Shown: positions 1 through 10,311, counted from the first letter of the stretch. The stretch: DNA of 64,000 bases from Histomonas meleagridis (GCA_020186115.1 WSYJ01000075.1:186001-250000); one strand, 5' to 3'. The notes: generated from the sequence alone by a model not told the origin. A program made the numbers and translations.

Positions 1-880
1 TTTTTATTAAGTTCTTATCATCAATTAAGTAAAAATCTGTTTTCAAATTGAGAAAAAAAAAATATACAGATCAAAATGGAAATTTCGAAATCAATTTTTT
101 CAAAATATATATTTTTAAAGTCCAATCTTTATTATTTGTAGGATACCTATCGGGTAATCAGATAATTTCCTGTTACTTATTTGTTCGTTAAGGATTCAAA
201 AGTCCTTTCTGCAACCACCATAAAAATTTATTGAGCAAATTTAATGCATTAGTTACACATTAAATATTGATTAATATTTCATATCAAATATTATTTTCTA
301 CAAGTCTACTTAAAAATCAATTTAATCAAATCTAAAATTATTATTACATCGTAAATAATTAACGAAAATACTAAATTTCCATATTTAGTCATGTTATTCA
401 ACCTAATCCAAGTTCATAGCTTTGATTATGCTCTAGATTTGACGGCCGTCAATGCATATGCATTTGGAACATTAATTTAAACACCATTTTCTTCAAATTT
501 GGCAACATTGTCAACATTGGTAAGATGAGTGTATACAATTATTGTACACATTATTGAATCCATTTGTGCTGTAGTACCCGTTAGGGTTCCTTATAGTAAA
601 TAATCTTTAAATTATAATTTGCATTAAGCTATCAAACACCTTCTTAAATTATTCCTACCATATGAATACCAACTATTTCAAATGATATTGAAAGTCGATC
701 CAGTTACATAAAAGTATAATCAGAAACAGATCCCTTTATAAAGGGATATATCTTTTTTGTATGCGCATTTTGTAGCATCAATTGATTCCTAAAAATATTA
801 CGAAATCGCATAGAAAAATATTTCAAATTTTTATATCATATCAAAATCAGAATAATTAATTTTTATTATATATATTTTCA
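1..880. other. Intergenic, no gene seen
   Basis: AT-rich sequence with no open frame longer than noise on either strand. The only ordered features I see are a short perfect palindrome near 730-747 and a weak tRNA-like fold near 136-214 that I reject. It lies downstream of the broken surface-protein gene on the minus strand. Confidence 0.5.
730..747. repeat. 18-bp perfect palindrome
   Basis: ATCCCTTTATAAAGGGAT reads the same on both strands. It lies outside any gene. It could be a dimeric protein-binding site or chance in AT-rich DNA; no partner copy was seen in the window. Confidence 0.4.
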
Positions 881-1680
881 TTATAACCAAATATCTTCAT
901 CTTCTTTAACAATATCTGCAACTAAATAATTTACATTTTCACTTTGTTTTGTACTTGATGTTGTTGAATCTTTGAAGTGTAATTTTGGAGTAATTTTATC
1001 TTTTTTATTGTTATATTTAACTAAAAATATAACAATTCCAATAATTATCAAAACAAATGCAATTGATCCACAAATTATTCCAACTAAAGCTGGTGTTGTA
1101 ATTCCATTCGATGATTCATTTATAATATAACTTATATATGTGTAATAATTTGAATAATAATTATAATACGTCGAGTAAATAACAATTGTGTAATCATAAA
1201 AAATAAATTCCGTTTCAATATATGAAAATGTTGACTTATAAACAACGAAAATGATTTCGTTTGTGTTTCATAAATGGCAAACGATTGTGTAAACGATAAT
1301 GAAATAGTTAATATATAAGAAAAGGATAAAGTTAGATCACTTTGAAGTGATTTCGAAATTGTATTTGAATTTGTAAACATGGTATATGTATTTGGTTTAG
1401 TTAATGCACTTGCTTGTGTGTATGTGTTTGGTTTAGTAAATGTATTTGATGATGTATATGTATTTGATTCACTGAAGGTGTTCGAATTAGTGAATGAATG
1501 TGTAAACAATGGTATGCATGAAAATGCTGCGGATCCAATGTGTGTTACTGAATTACTAAATTTAACACGAAGAACTAATGGCCATTCAATGGAAGAGATA
1601 CCCTGAATTATAGTGATGTTTTCAAGAATAATATTTTCAATTATATTTGCATAAGAATTTATATTTTTAAAATCATTCAT
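881..1680 (-). pseudogene. Ser/Thr-repeat surface protein, frameshifted
   Basis: The reading frame opens at ATG 1680 and carries Asn/Thr/Ser-rich short repeats of the type SNTFTKPNTYT. Before these is a stretch (SVTHIGSAAFSCIPL) that resembles the end of a BspA-type LRR_5 repeat. Near position 1250 the coding signal moves to another frame, which continues through a Tyr-rich stretch, a hydrophobic membrane segment (about 1020-1085, GIICGSIAFVLIIIGIVIFL) followed by basic residues, and an acidic tail ending DEDIWL with stop at 881-883. It is therefore a type I surface protein with a short cytoplasmic tail, broken by one indel. A paralogue with the same plan lies at 53.4-54.5 kb and is also broken. 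The BspA link is inferred; the membrane segment and tail are seen directly. A sequencing indel would restore an intact gene. Confidence 0.6.
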
Positions 1681-1786
1681 TTTCTATTAGAAGCGTTGAA
1701 TTATCATAATTGGAAATTATTCGATAAGAATTCATGAAAAAAAGAACAAAAACAAAAACATTTTTGGTTATGTTTTTTTTTTGTTT

Positions 1787-2206
1787 TCAATTCATCATCT
1801 TTTTGATAAACTTTTTGTGATTCGACGTTGAATTTTTCTGAAGGAGTTTGATATAAACCGCTAACAAGAACATTGAAATAATTGTATTAATGTGAAGTAA
1901 ACAATTGAATACAATTGGTTCAAAATTGTTGGTGTTGTGCATCAAAGGATATAGACGAAGTTCCCAATGTAATAAAGAGATATCATCATTATGTTTATCC
2001 AAGGTCTGTAGAGGAAGGTCATTTTGATCAAATGTAATGTTTTTAATGAGCTTATTTTGAAAGTCTGAAAAATCTGATTCTATATGTTTTCGCTCGGGGG
2101 CTAAAACACGGACCATTGAAACCGCATACATATTGTTAGAGATGGGTTTTGCATCTAAATGGCATTCAGTGAACTCTGTGGAAAAATTACAAAACACTGC
2201 ACCCAT
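1787..2206 (-). CDS. Hypothetical protein with C-terminal membrane segment
   Basis: A 139-residue open frame with an ATG start, 72 bp downstream of the MRH-like gene and on the same strand. Near the C terminus is a hydrophobic segment (about residues 105-123, with IISMFLLAVYIKLL) followed by basic residues. The N-terminal part (VFCNFSTEF) faintly resembles the Cys-containing strands of the neighbouring gene's modules, and the membrane segment shares SMFLL with it, so this may be a decayed C-terminal copy of that gene. I do not recognise a family. It could also be a chance frame in AT-rich DNA. Confidence 0.35.
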   Translation of the reverse strand: MGAVFCNFSTEFTECHLDAKPISNNMYAVSMVRVLAPERKHIESDFSDFQNKLIKNITFDQNDLPLQTLDKHNDDISLLHWELRLYPLMHNTNNFEPIVFNCLLHINTIISMFLLAVYIKLLQKNSTSNHKKFIKKMMN

Positions 2207-2277
2207 TTTCAGACAGAATTATAATTGATTCGAATAGTTTAAAACATTTCAAAATTAAAAATTCGGGAAACAACAAT

Positions 2278-4506
2278 TTATATATTAACATATTCGTCAT
2301 GTGAACGCCTACATGAGAAAATAAACGATAACGCTTCTTTGACACATAGAGAGAACTCATTCCAAAAGTTTTCGTTTGGCATAAAGATATCTTTTCTCGC
2401 GCAATATCCAATGAATGTACCAAACGACAAATAAACTGTAATCAATGTAAGTATTACTAAGAGAAACATCGACCCAATTTTGAAGTTCTCCACCCGGTCT
2501 GTAACACAAGCATTTGTTGATGATGCATATAATATAACTCTTTGATCTATTTCACCAAACTGTTCAAATGATACACTTTTGGCTGACATGTTACATGAAA
2601 ATATAACCGTTGTCATATAACCGCCCAAACCTCCATTAACTGTCAGATTAACTCCGCGACCTAAATCAGAATCATCAACTAACTCTATAGTGTATCCATA
2701 TCTCGCGTCACCAACTGGAAAACACCTTTTTTCTTCCCAACATAACCAAACATTAGCGTCATCGAAATCTCCACAATTATATCCAGCAATACAATCTGTT
2801 CTCTTATTCGGAGAAAACGATATCAATACGTTTTCATATCCGTCCGTATTTCTAAGTATTGCTTGAATGTTTTGCACATTCATTTCCGATAAATCAAAAT
2901 CAATAACTTTATCTTCAGAATAAAGCGTCTTTTGGATGATCGGGTCACCCATTACCACTGGTGAAGGAGAAGGAGTGAAATGAGGGAATTCTGGTGCAAT
3001 AAATGCTTTCTGACAAATTCCGCCAGATCTAGCGTCGAAACTATACTCCACACCGGATAGACCCGAGTGATATCCTACGCCGTTCTCAAGTACATAGTTA
3101 TAATCTCCCAAATTTTCATCACATTGATATCTAAATTCCGTTTTTGTTCCATATAAGCCATTATAAGAGACCATTATACCTTTTCCTAACTCTTCTATTC
3201 TTATATCTTCAGACAAATTCCCAATTGGGAAACAAATCGCTTTGAGATCAGCGTCGATCCAACATCCCCATACATTTGCTACGTCATCTTGGAACTCATT
3301 ACACATGTAACCAGGAGGGCATTTTGTTCCATCCCATAATGACATGTATACGTCTAAGTCGCGGACATTATCTTTCCATGTTAAGATATGTAAAGATGAA
3401 TGTGTTGATTGATCGAAATTTTTTAAGTCAAATTCGATGTAATGTGTTTCATTGTATGTAAAGAATTTCCCATTTGGTGATGGTATAGGTGAAGGAGTAG
3501 ATGTATGACCTGGCTCTGGAATACTTGGGTAAAATGGTTGTGGAGTTGGTAATACGTCACCTAAAGGACATGCATCACGACTCAATGCTTGAAAATGAAA
3601 GATTTTCCCATTTGCTGATAAGACTAATGTTGAATCAAGAAGTTTAATTTCGCCTTTTTTAAGACTATAATCACAAAAATAATCAACGTACGAAAAAAGG
3701 CTTTGGTTATTCGAATATGAGACTCGAATTCCACTAAAAATTTGCGACGATGAGATTTGTTTGAGTGAAATTCCTCCATCAAAAGTGCCAAATCCTGCGC
3801 ATGTTGGCATGTCATCACAAACCCAAAGATATGCTTCCTTTTCATGTGGGCATGTCATAAAAAGAGGACATGGCATTAAGCTACATGGTTGATAAAAAAC
3901 AGAAATATCGTCATTTAAAGAAATCCCTGGAACCGAATGAGAGATGATCTGATAACCGTCTTCCGTATCAAAAAGTGAAGCATTGAATTCTATCGTTCGG
4001 GTGCCCTGTGTAGTGGTGAAGTAACACTTTTCTTGGTTAGAATTTGTTGTTTTTGTGTTTAAAGTAATTGTAAATATAATCGTATCATCTACTGTTTCAA
4101 TTGATGAAAGAATATCTGTGAATGCTTGTTTAAAATTGAAATTTAATTTCCATTTTTTGATATTAAAAATTGGCTTATCACTTGTGAACTCGATATGTAT
4201 TGAATTAGGTTTTTGTGTGCTGTGTATAATTTGTTGATTTTTTGGGATGATTGGTAAACATTTATCACTTGAAAAATTACAAGCAATCAGAGAATAATCT
4301 ATATATTTCGAAAGGCGAGGAGGGGGAGTGAAAATATTGAACAGATTTAAATAGTAATTCAGTCCCGTTTTTTCATCAATAAATGGTTTGTTGTATTTCT
4401 CATGAAATCCATTTAAATCTGGCTCTTCAATTCTTTTAGCTTCTTTGTTGTTTTGATCAGAAAAACATAATCCGAAAGCAAGTAAAATGTTTAATACAAA
4501 GGACAT
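2278..4506 (-). CDS. Type I membrane protein with MRH-like lectin modules
   Basis: A 742-residue protein that starts with a signal peptide (MSFVLNILLAFGLCFS) and ends with a membrane segment at about residues 675-700 and a short cytoplasmic tail. Between them are three related Cys-containing modules, roughly residues 180-315, 390-500 and 575-670. Each shows a CP-x-GY/MxC entry, a VW-x-C pair, a G-x-SY/TVNGG-type strand and a late FxC, as in the mannose-6-phosphate receptor homology (MRH) fold. The modules are separated by short Pro/Ser linkers (TPSPIPSPNG, TPSPSPVV). Proteins of this type bind N-glycans in the secretory or lysosomal pathway. The MRH assignment is by pattern and moderate; another Cys-rich extracellular module is possible. 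It is divergent from the RapGAP-like gene, with a palindromic element between. The stop codon overlaps a TAAA, as in trichomonad polyadenylation signals. Confidence 0.6.
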   Translation of the reverse strand: MSFVLNILLAFGLCFSDQNNKEAKRIEEPDLNGFHEKYNKPFIDEKTGLNYYLNLFNIFTPPPRLSKYIDYSLIACNFSSDKCLPIIPKNQQIIHSTQKPNSIHIEFTSDKPIFNIKKWKLNFNFKQAFTDILSSIETVDDTIIFTITLNTKTTNSNQEKCYFTTTQGTRTIEFNASLFDTEDGYQIISHSVPGISLNDDISVFYQPCSLMPCPLFMTCPHEKEAYLWVCDDMPTCAGFGTFDGGISLKQISSSQIFSGIRVSYSNNQSLFSYVDYFCDYSLKKGEIKLLDSTLVLSANGKIFHFQALSRDACPLGDVLPTPQPFYPSIPEPGHTSTPSPIPSPNGKFFTYNETHYIEFDLKNFDQSTHSSLHILTWKDNVRDLDVYMSLWDGTKCPPGYMCNEFQDDVANVWGCWIDADLKAICFPIGNLSEDIRIEELGKGIMVSYNGLYGTKTEFRYQCDENLGDYNYVLENGVGYHSGLSGVEYSFDARSGGICQKAFIAPEFPHFTPSPSPVVMGDPIIQKTLYSEDKVIDFDLSEMNVQNIQAILRNTDGYENVLISFSPNKRTDCIAGYNCGDFDDANVWLCWEEKRCFPVGDARYGYTIELVDDSDLGRGVNLTVNGGLGGYMTTVIFSCNMSAKSVSFEQFGEIDQRVILYASSTNACVTDRVENFKIGSMFLLVILTLITVYLSFGTFIGYCARKDIFMPNENFWNEFSLCVKEALSFIFSCRRSHDEYVNI

Positions 4507-4525
4507 TTCAGATGATTTTTTGTAT

Positions 4526-4543
4526 ACCGTTTAATTAAACGGT
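4526..4543. promoter_or_regulatory. Perfect AACGGT palindrome in a divergent promoter
   Basis: ACCGTTTAATTAAACGGT is an exact 18-bp palindrome placed 20 bp upstream of the minus-strand ATG (4506) and 48 bp upstream of the plus-strand ATG (4591). Each half contains AACGGT, a core of the kind bound by Myb proteins, the dominant transcription-factor family known in trichomonads. The position suggests a shared bidirectional control site; this function is inferred. Confidence 0.5.
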
Positions 4544-4590
4544 CAATTCATTTATCGATTTTTCAGAGCACCCCAAATACTCTCTAAGGG

Positions 4591-7383
4591 ATGAAAATCA
4601 CCAAGAGCCTATCAGACTATCAGTTCCTTAAAAGCCCCTCCTTAGATATTGACCTTTCTTTTCCGTGTCCTTTGTTAAAGTATTCCACAGAAGATGCCAT
4701 ACAAATTGCGAAAAATGTCGTTTTTAGCGTATCAAATGCACTTAATCATAAATTCCCAGACGAGCAACTCGATTGGCTTCTTACGTGTTTTGGTTATTCA
4801 TTACGTATCGAAGATCCAACTTCACAAATTTATCGTAAGGCGTTACAATTTTATTCGCACCTTATCATTACGTTTTTTTTCGAATCAGACAAAAGTCGGA
4901 CAAAAGAAAGCAATCAGAAATATCTCAAAATCTGCTTATGCCATTTATCACAAATATTTCTAAACGACTCATTCCTTGAAACAGATAACCAGAGCCTTAC
5001 TCCAGGATTTCTTCAAGTGATAACATCGTGTTATACTGATAATAATTATGAATTAAGCCTACAAGCAATAACATTATTCACGAAATTCCTAATTAATGCT
5101 TGTTACGACTTACTTACGGCCAAGCCTCCATACCAAGGCAAAAATGAAGTCGTCAAAGAACTCCAAGAAAATGTCTTAAAAATCATCGAAAAGCCAAATC
5201 GTGAACTCCTGGAACAAATTGACTCGAATCTGAGTAAACTATTCAAATTTGATGTGTTCAGAACCGCCTGGATACAAAGTTTCAATGAGCTATACAAAAA
5301 CAAAATCAACGGAAACGGTTTCGATGATAACCGTCGCTTTGTTCTGAATTATTTCTCCACGAAGATAAACGGCTTCCCCAAACCAGACAAAGACAAAGCG
5401 TTTTCAAATGTGGTCATGTTATGGAAGCAAACGAACAGAAACGATTCAAATGCATTTAAAAAGTGGCCTACCGATGAAATCAAAAACGATTATTTCGAAT
5501 GGATATCAATCAACATCCCAAACATCGGGAAATATCATCCTTTGTTTGAGCTTATTAAATATGGTGACGAAGAAAAAGGGAAGGAATTACATGAAATGGC
5601 TAATAATCATATTGACTTTCAGCTGTCGACGCCTGAAGGTAAAGAAACCGATTTGTTTTGGTATTTACCTGTTTATGCGTATGACTTCTTTATGACGAAT
5701 CCATTTACGTTATCAAAGTTTGGTGTGATTTCATTTTCGCAACGTTACATCAAAAGTGAACTCAAAGATGTTGAAATCAATTTACATTTAATGTATTTAG
5801 TGAATTATATATATATGATAAAGAAAAACGATGAGACGTATGTAAACACATTAACCAATTTAATATATAAAACGTTAGAAGATTTTCCATATAATTTAAC
5901 TCTAATAATTCCGTCGTTATTATTATTTTTGTTTTGTCAACGTAATGACTTCTTTTGGTATCAATTTAATCAATATATTAATGCTAAAGCGACTGAAGAA
6001 ATCCATAAATTTACGAATAATTTATCGAATTTGTTTTTGTTGACGAGTTTACTCATTGATTTTGAAGGTAATGAATTTAATAAAATAACCAAAAATTTAA
6101 CAATAAGTCCAATCAAAGATAAAGTTTGGAATGTCATTGATTCATTAACGTTAACATTTCATGATAAGTTACGATTTTTATTATCGTTTTATATATTATC
6201 GATAAAGAACATATTTCTTATTAATTCGAATGAAATCAATCGATTTCTCAATAAAGATAACAATGAAACTAATGAATCATTAAGCAAGTTAAATCAAATG
6301 TGTAAATTAGCATTAATCACAGGAGGTAAAATCCTTAAATGTAATTCACAATATGCAATTACAGAAAACACAAAAATGTATATATCAAATGATTATATAT
6401 TTTCAATACATAACGATAATCAAATTGTCATTCGACATGCATTAGGTATGACAATATATAACATTAAGGATATAACTAAATATTCATATAATTTACCATC
6501 AGAAAATTTTACATTCCAAAACTTAAAGTCATATGATACCTTCGGTAAAGATTGTTTCAAACCTAAAAATAATTCGATAAGTGAAACATATCAAAAAGCT
6601 TTCGATGATATGGAAAAAATGTTTCAAGAAGAAGAATTCGTTGAATATGAAGATCATGAAAGAAATGATAATACATCAATTGCTCATTCATTATTAATTG
6701 ATATTGGTTTCATTTCATTGAATTCAAGCACTTTAATCTTATTGCCTAATAAGAAAAATAACGTCGACGCACTCGATCGATTAGAATCGAAGTTATTTTT
6801 CGACATTTATATATTCCAATTAATTGAAAGTAATAATAAATTTGAAATTTCATCAAATGATTCAATTGAATTTAAGAATTTCATTACAAAAATTAATGAT
6901 AGTATTAATACAAATATATTTAACTATAAATTTAAGGCAATTCCAATGATTAAAGGAAGGAATATTAATGACTTTAAAGTGGAACAACAAAATTTGGGAT
7001 TTATTTTCATATATAATGAAACTGGTAACTTAATTAATCTTCATTCGAAAGATTTTAATAATTATACAATGGTAGCGTCAATATCTGAGTATAATCATGA
7101 CGAAAATGAAAATGATTTTTACGTTTTTGAAATAAGATTAAATGATGATGCTGTTTTGGGTTGTAGAGAATTAAGATTTTATATTAATATCGAACAAGTA
7201 AGTATTCTGTTGGCGGTTTTGTATGTAATGTTTTTGACGAAAAATGCTGACGATATAAAAATTAAAAAAATTACTGCAAAGTTCTCTCAAAGATTAAATA
7301 TGATACATGGAATCGCTGAAAGTATAACAAAAGAAGAAAGAGAAGTTGCAAAGGATTTGTTGCAACAATTTCTTTTGTGTTGA
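4591..7383 (+). CDS. RapGAP/tuberin-like GTPase-activating protein, possibly inactive
   Basis: A 930-residue soluble, mostly helical protein. The last third looks like a divergent Rap/Ran-GAP (tuberin/RalGAP) domain: ALDRLESKLFFDIYIFQL near residue 730 resembles the family's LDxxPxxxxHKIGVIYV strand, and the C-terminal VSILLAVLYVMFL plus FSQRLNMIHGIAESI resembles the closing helices. These domains stimulate GTP hydrolysis on Rap, Rheb or Ral GTPases with a catalytic Asn in a GND motif. Here the equivalent stretch reads QQNLGFIFIYNET, with the Asn-Asp apparently missing, so catalysis may be lost. The N-terminal 600 residues show no other domain I recognise. It shares its promoter region with the MRH-like gene. 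The assignment rests on pattern only. Confidence 0.45.
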   Translation: MKITKSLSDYQFLKSPSLDIDLSFPCPLLKYSTEDAIQIAKNVVFSVSNALNHKFPDEQLDWLLTCFGYSLRIEDPTSQIYRKALQFYSHLIITFFFESDKSRTKESNQKYLKICLCHLSQIFLNDSFLETDNQSLTPGFLQVITSCYTDNNYELSLQAITLFTKFLINACYDLLTAKPPYQGKNEVVKELQENVLKIIEKPNRELLEQIDSNLSKLFKFDVFRTAWIQSFNELYKNKINGNGFDDNRRFVLNYFSTKINGFPKPDKDKAFSNVVMLWKQTNRNDSNAFKKWPTDEIKNDYFEWISINIPNIGKYHPLFELIKYGDEEKGKELHEMANNHIDFQLSTPEGKETDLFWYLPVYAYDFFMTNPFTLSKFGVISFSQRYIKSELKDVEINLHLMYLVNYIYMIKKNDETYVNTLTNLIYKTLEDFPYNLTLIIPSLLLFLFCQRNDFFWYQFNQYINAKATEEIHKFTNNLSNLFLLTSLLIDFEGNEFNKITKNLTISPIKDKVWNVIDSLTLTFHDKLRFLLSFYILSIKNIFLINSNEINRFLNKDNNETNESLSKLNQMCKLALITGGKILKCNSQYAITENTKMYISNDYIFSIHNDNQIVIRHALGMTIYNIKDITKYSYNLPSENFTFQNLKSYDTFGKDCFKPKNNSISETYQKAFDDMEKMFQEEEFVEYEDHERNDNTSIAHSLLIDIGFISLNSSTLILLPNKKNNVDALDRLESKLFFDIYIFQLIESNNKFEISSNDSIEFKNFITKINDSINTNIFNYKFKAIPMIKGRNINDFKVEQQNLGFIFIYNETGNLINLHSKDFNNYTMVASISEYNHDENENDFYVFEIRLNDDAVLGCRELRFYINIEQVSILLAVLYVMFLTKNADDIKIKKITAKFSQRLNMIHGIAESITKEEREVAKDLLQQFLLC

Positions 7384-7952
7384 TGGAGTAATTTCAACAT
7401 CAAAATGTCAGTTTTGACATCAAAGAATATGTGATTTAGTAAATAAAACGTTTATTTAAATAATATTTTACGAATTTTACATTACATATGAAATATCTTT
7501 GGGTAAAATATTTGTTATGTCATGTCATTATACTTGGTGAAAAGAATATAATATTAAAAAAAGAAGATTTGATTAAAGTTTTAATAATCATTGCCTTCTA
7601 TGAAATAAAACATGTTTTGTGTGATTGAAAAATCTATATATGAATTATTTTGTAATAGATAAAATAAAGATAATAAAAAAAGATTAAATAGTGAAGAAGG
7701 TAAAATGATGATGATCGTTAGATTTGGACAAAATTTAATCAGTAAATGCATTTCTAATATCATCAAAAAACTTATCACTGTTAATTGTTTATAGTTTTTA
7801 GATTGATGTTTGTTATACAGCATTAAATTTTATTATGATAGAATATTAAAATTGACAGATTCAAAGAAAAATAAATCAAATTTAATGTGTTTCATAATAT
7901 TGCAAATCGAAAACATTATTTCAAAAACATTTATTAAATTTCCAGTTTTATT
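7384..7952. other. Intergenic, no gene seen
   Basis: AT-rich DNA between the 3' end of the RapGAP-like gene and the 3' end of the transposase remnant. An 80-codon minus-strand frame inside it has no recognisable content and looks like chance. No inverted-repeat end of the transposon could be recognised here. Confidence 0.5.
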
Positions 7953-9391
7953 CTATTTATAGCTAATTATATCTCTAACTGTATTATAAAAAAATTGTCT
8001 AATTATATGTTTAAAATTTTGAACCTTTTCCTCATCAAAAATTATTCTCCTTATATCTTCATTAAGATCACTAGATATACCAACTCTTTCAAAGCTAGAA
8101 CGAACATTAATACTGGTCGTAACTTGTTCATATGCTCTAGAAACCTTTTCAGCTAATTCTGCAACATCATTCAAACTTTTCTTCGATGTGAGACCTCTTT
8201 TAACATATTTAAGTGCACCAAATATCACCAAATCAAGCATTTGAAACAGGTTATATGTATGTGGAGGGAATGTTATATCAATTACTCGATTTTCAGCAAG
8301 AATTTTCAAAATTTCTGGATCGCAATGTGAGGAATGATTGTACATGGATAAAACAGCAAGCTCATCTGAAAATCCTTCAATACTTCGCTGATTATTAACA
8401 TAGTAAATAAATACACTTGTGACATAATCGTAAAATATTTCTTTTTTCACGTATGGATAAATTGATATCGAAATTTTCAAGTCAATTCCATTTCTTATCC
8501 CAGTACTAAAGACTTCATAAACTCGTGCACTAGAAGCAATTGTCATTGGTGTTATGGTATCACCTGCTGCGCTTATACATGAAATTAATGTTTGAATCTT
8601 TATCGATAAGGGCAGGTACTATAACAGGTCCTTGGAACACATTTCTTGGAGCCCTAACCGCTTTTTATTATTCTATCTACCCATTCGCTTGTTCCCATTT
8701 CATCAATTTTAGAAACTAATTCAGCTGCTTTTCCAACAACGTATTTCTTTATATTTTCAATGTGTTCATTCGAAAATTCTCTGGATACATTCAATCTTTT
8801 GTTTCTTTTCACTGAATACTGAAATCTTCGTTTCTTGTAACCGATACGTTATCAACACGCCTTGGGTGGCTGTCAATCCAGTCGCTAAAACATGCCTCAT
8901 CATGATTAGTTCTGTTGGTATATTTTTGATATACTTTTTTAAGTGAGATATATTTTTTTGGCAAAATCCTTCGTAACTGTCAATCGCACTTCTTCCTGTG
9001 GATATGCCACCGCCAAAGCAATTTTGTCTTCATGTCTTTTGATAAAGTTCAGATGCAACGAACTGGAAACCATAACATCAAATTGATCAAAAATATAATT
9101 TCGAATTTCTTTTGATCTTCCAGATGGTTTTTTCAGATTATGGTTCTTGAGATTTTATGACAAATTTGATGAATCGACTTCATTATATCGTGCAACACGT
9201 CTTATTGAAACGTTTATCTCAAGGTCATTGCGTAAATCATAAAATAATGTTGCTTGTTCAATTCTAGAGAAATAATTATTTTTTTCAAGTAGTCGTATTG
9301 TATATCTAACGTTGGTTTTGGATAGTTCCCTTGCCATATTTTGGTATAGAATGCTAGAATCTAGTGAAGGATGGATGGTTCCTGTTTTCAT
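7953..9391 (-). mobile_element. Dead pogo/Tigger-type DDE transposase
   Basis: Pieces of one transposase can be read in order on the minus strand in changing frames. They are an N-terminal part from ATG 9391, a DNA-binding part near 8830-8930 (FSDWIDSHPRRVDNVS), a catalytic start near 8680-8730 (ELVSKIDEMGTSEW, containing the first Asp), and a C-terminal part 7953-8546 with NHSSHC, FPPHTYNLFQMLDLVIFGALK-like residues typical of the DDE_1 superfamily. Frameshifts and an internal stop separate the pieces. The Asp normally preceding NHSSH is Tyr here (MYNHSSH), so the second catalytic acid is lost. The element cannot move by itself. I could not find terminal inverted repeats, so the ends given are those of the coding remnant only. 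Confidence 0.8.
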
Positions 9392-9651
9392 CTTGTTTTT
9401 TGCAAAATAACAAAAAAATGAACGTCTTTAACGTACAAAAAGTGCGGAACCCTTTTATAAATCTCTGTATATTGTTAAATTACTTCTCAAAATTCTTTAG
9501 CAAGTTTGTTGTTATTTTTATAGTTTGAAAGGAAAAATGAAGAAACATTAAAATTTAAATATATGACAATGATAATGTTAATTGCATTATAAATGTATAA
9601 AAATTTACATTTAAAAGATTCATTTATTAAACATATATAATATTCGTTTGG

Positions 9652-10311
9652 TTATGATGCAATTTCATCCAAATCTAATCCAGTTTCAGAATCAGGAAGA
9701 GAAAAGGCGAATAAAGTATTTTGATTTTTTTCCTCATTTAAACTGTTATTACTTTGAGAAGTAGGCTTATCGAGTTCAAACGCTTTGTTTATATCTGGAA
9801 ACAATACCGAAATTGGTTGGAAAAATTCATCTGATAATTTTTTCACCAACAATGAAGAGTCAATATATCGCTTATTCAAAAGCCAACTACGCATTGTACG
9901 TGATAAATATGGGCCAACTATATGATCCATTGGATCTTTATAGACCCATAAAACATCTTCTTCTGTTGGTTCATTTTGAGAAGTATCTGCATGTGATTCA
10001 TTTCCTCTTCTATTTCTGTTTGATCTATTCCCTCTTCGAGAAGTTTTCCCTGAAGGATTGAAATATATTGTTGAATTAATTTCTGACTTTGGTGGTGTAA
10101 ACATGAAGCATTCTGGATCCTGTGGTTTTCTTACAAAAACATTTTCGAATTTCGTAATTTCTGGAGGTGGAGGATAATTTTTTGCTACATTGTAATAATC
10201 AAGTATTTGCGGAATTGTATAATGATGTTGTAATGCCCCTCCAGTGTCTGATGAGCTATCACTTTCAAGGGACTCATCATCATCACGAAGTACAGAGAAT
10301 TTGCTGCTCAT
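9652..10311 (-). CDS. GYF-domain protein (GIGYF-like)
   Basis: A 219-residue protein with ATG start. Residues about 119-175 form a GYF domain: it opens with VLWVYKDPMDHIVGPY, has a helix beginning MRSWLLNKRYI, then a strand with LLVKKLSD. GYF domains bind Pro-rich peptides (PPG-phi) and occur in GIGYF/SMY2-type translational repressors and the U5 component CD2BP2. The N-terminal part contains TIPQILDYYNVAKNYPPPP, similar in arrangement to the eIF4E- or partner-binding region upstream of the GYF fold in GIGYF proteins, and an Arg/Asn-rich linker (RRGNRSNRNRRGN). The GY of the name is replaced by a KRY-type motif. A role in mRNA regulation or splicing is inferred from the family. The gene stands alone, with the dead transposon downstream. 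Confidence 0.75.
   Translation of the reverse strand: MSSKFSVLRDDDESLESDSSSDTGGALQHHYTIPQILDYYNVAKNYPPPPEITKFENVFVRKPQDPECFMFTPPKSEINSTIYFNPSGKTSRRGNRSNRNRRGNESHADTSQNEPTEEDVLWVYKDPMDHIVGPYLSRTMRSWLLNKRYIDSSLLVKKLSDEFFQPISVLFPDINKAFELDKPTSQSNNSLNEEKNQNTLFAFSLPDSETGLDLDEIAS

Noticed and set aside
136-220. tRNA-like fold ending in CCACCA: a 7-bp acceptor (TTGTAGG/TCTGCAA) and a T-arm-like AAGGA/TCCTT hairpin
   Set aside because: The T loop has 8 nt, no D arm or 5-bp anticodon stem can be formed, and box A is missing.
1379-1606. Plus-strand 75-codon frame (MVYVFGLVNALACVYVFGL)
   Set aside because: It is the complement of the Ser/Thr repeats of the minus-strand surface gene.
7581-7823. Minus-strand 80-codon frame after the RapGAP-like gene
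   Set aside because: Low-complexity Leu/Ile-rich translation of AT-rich DNA, with no conserved pattern.
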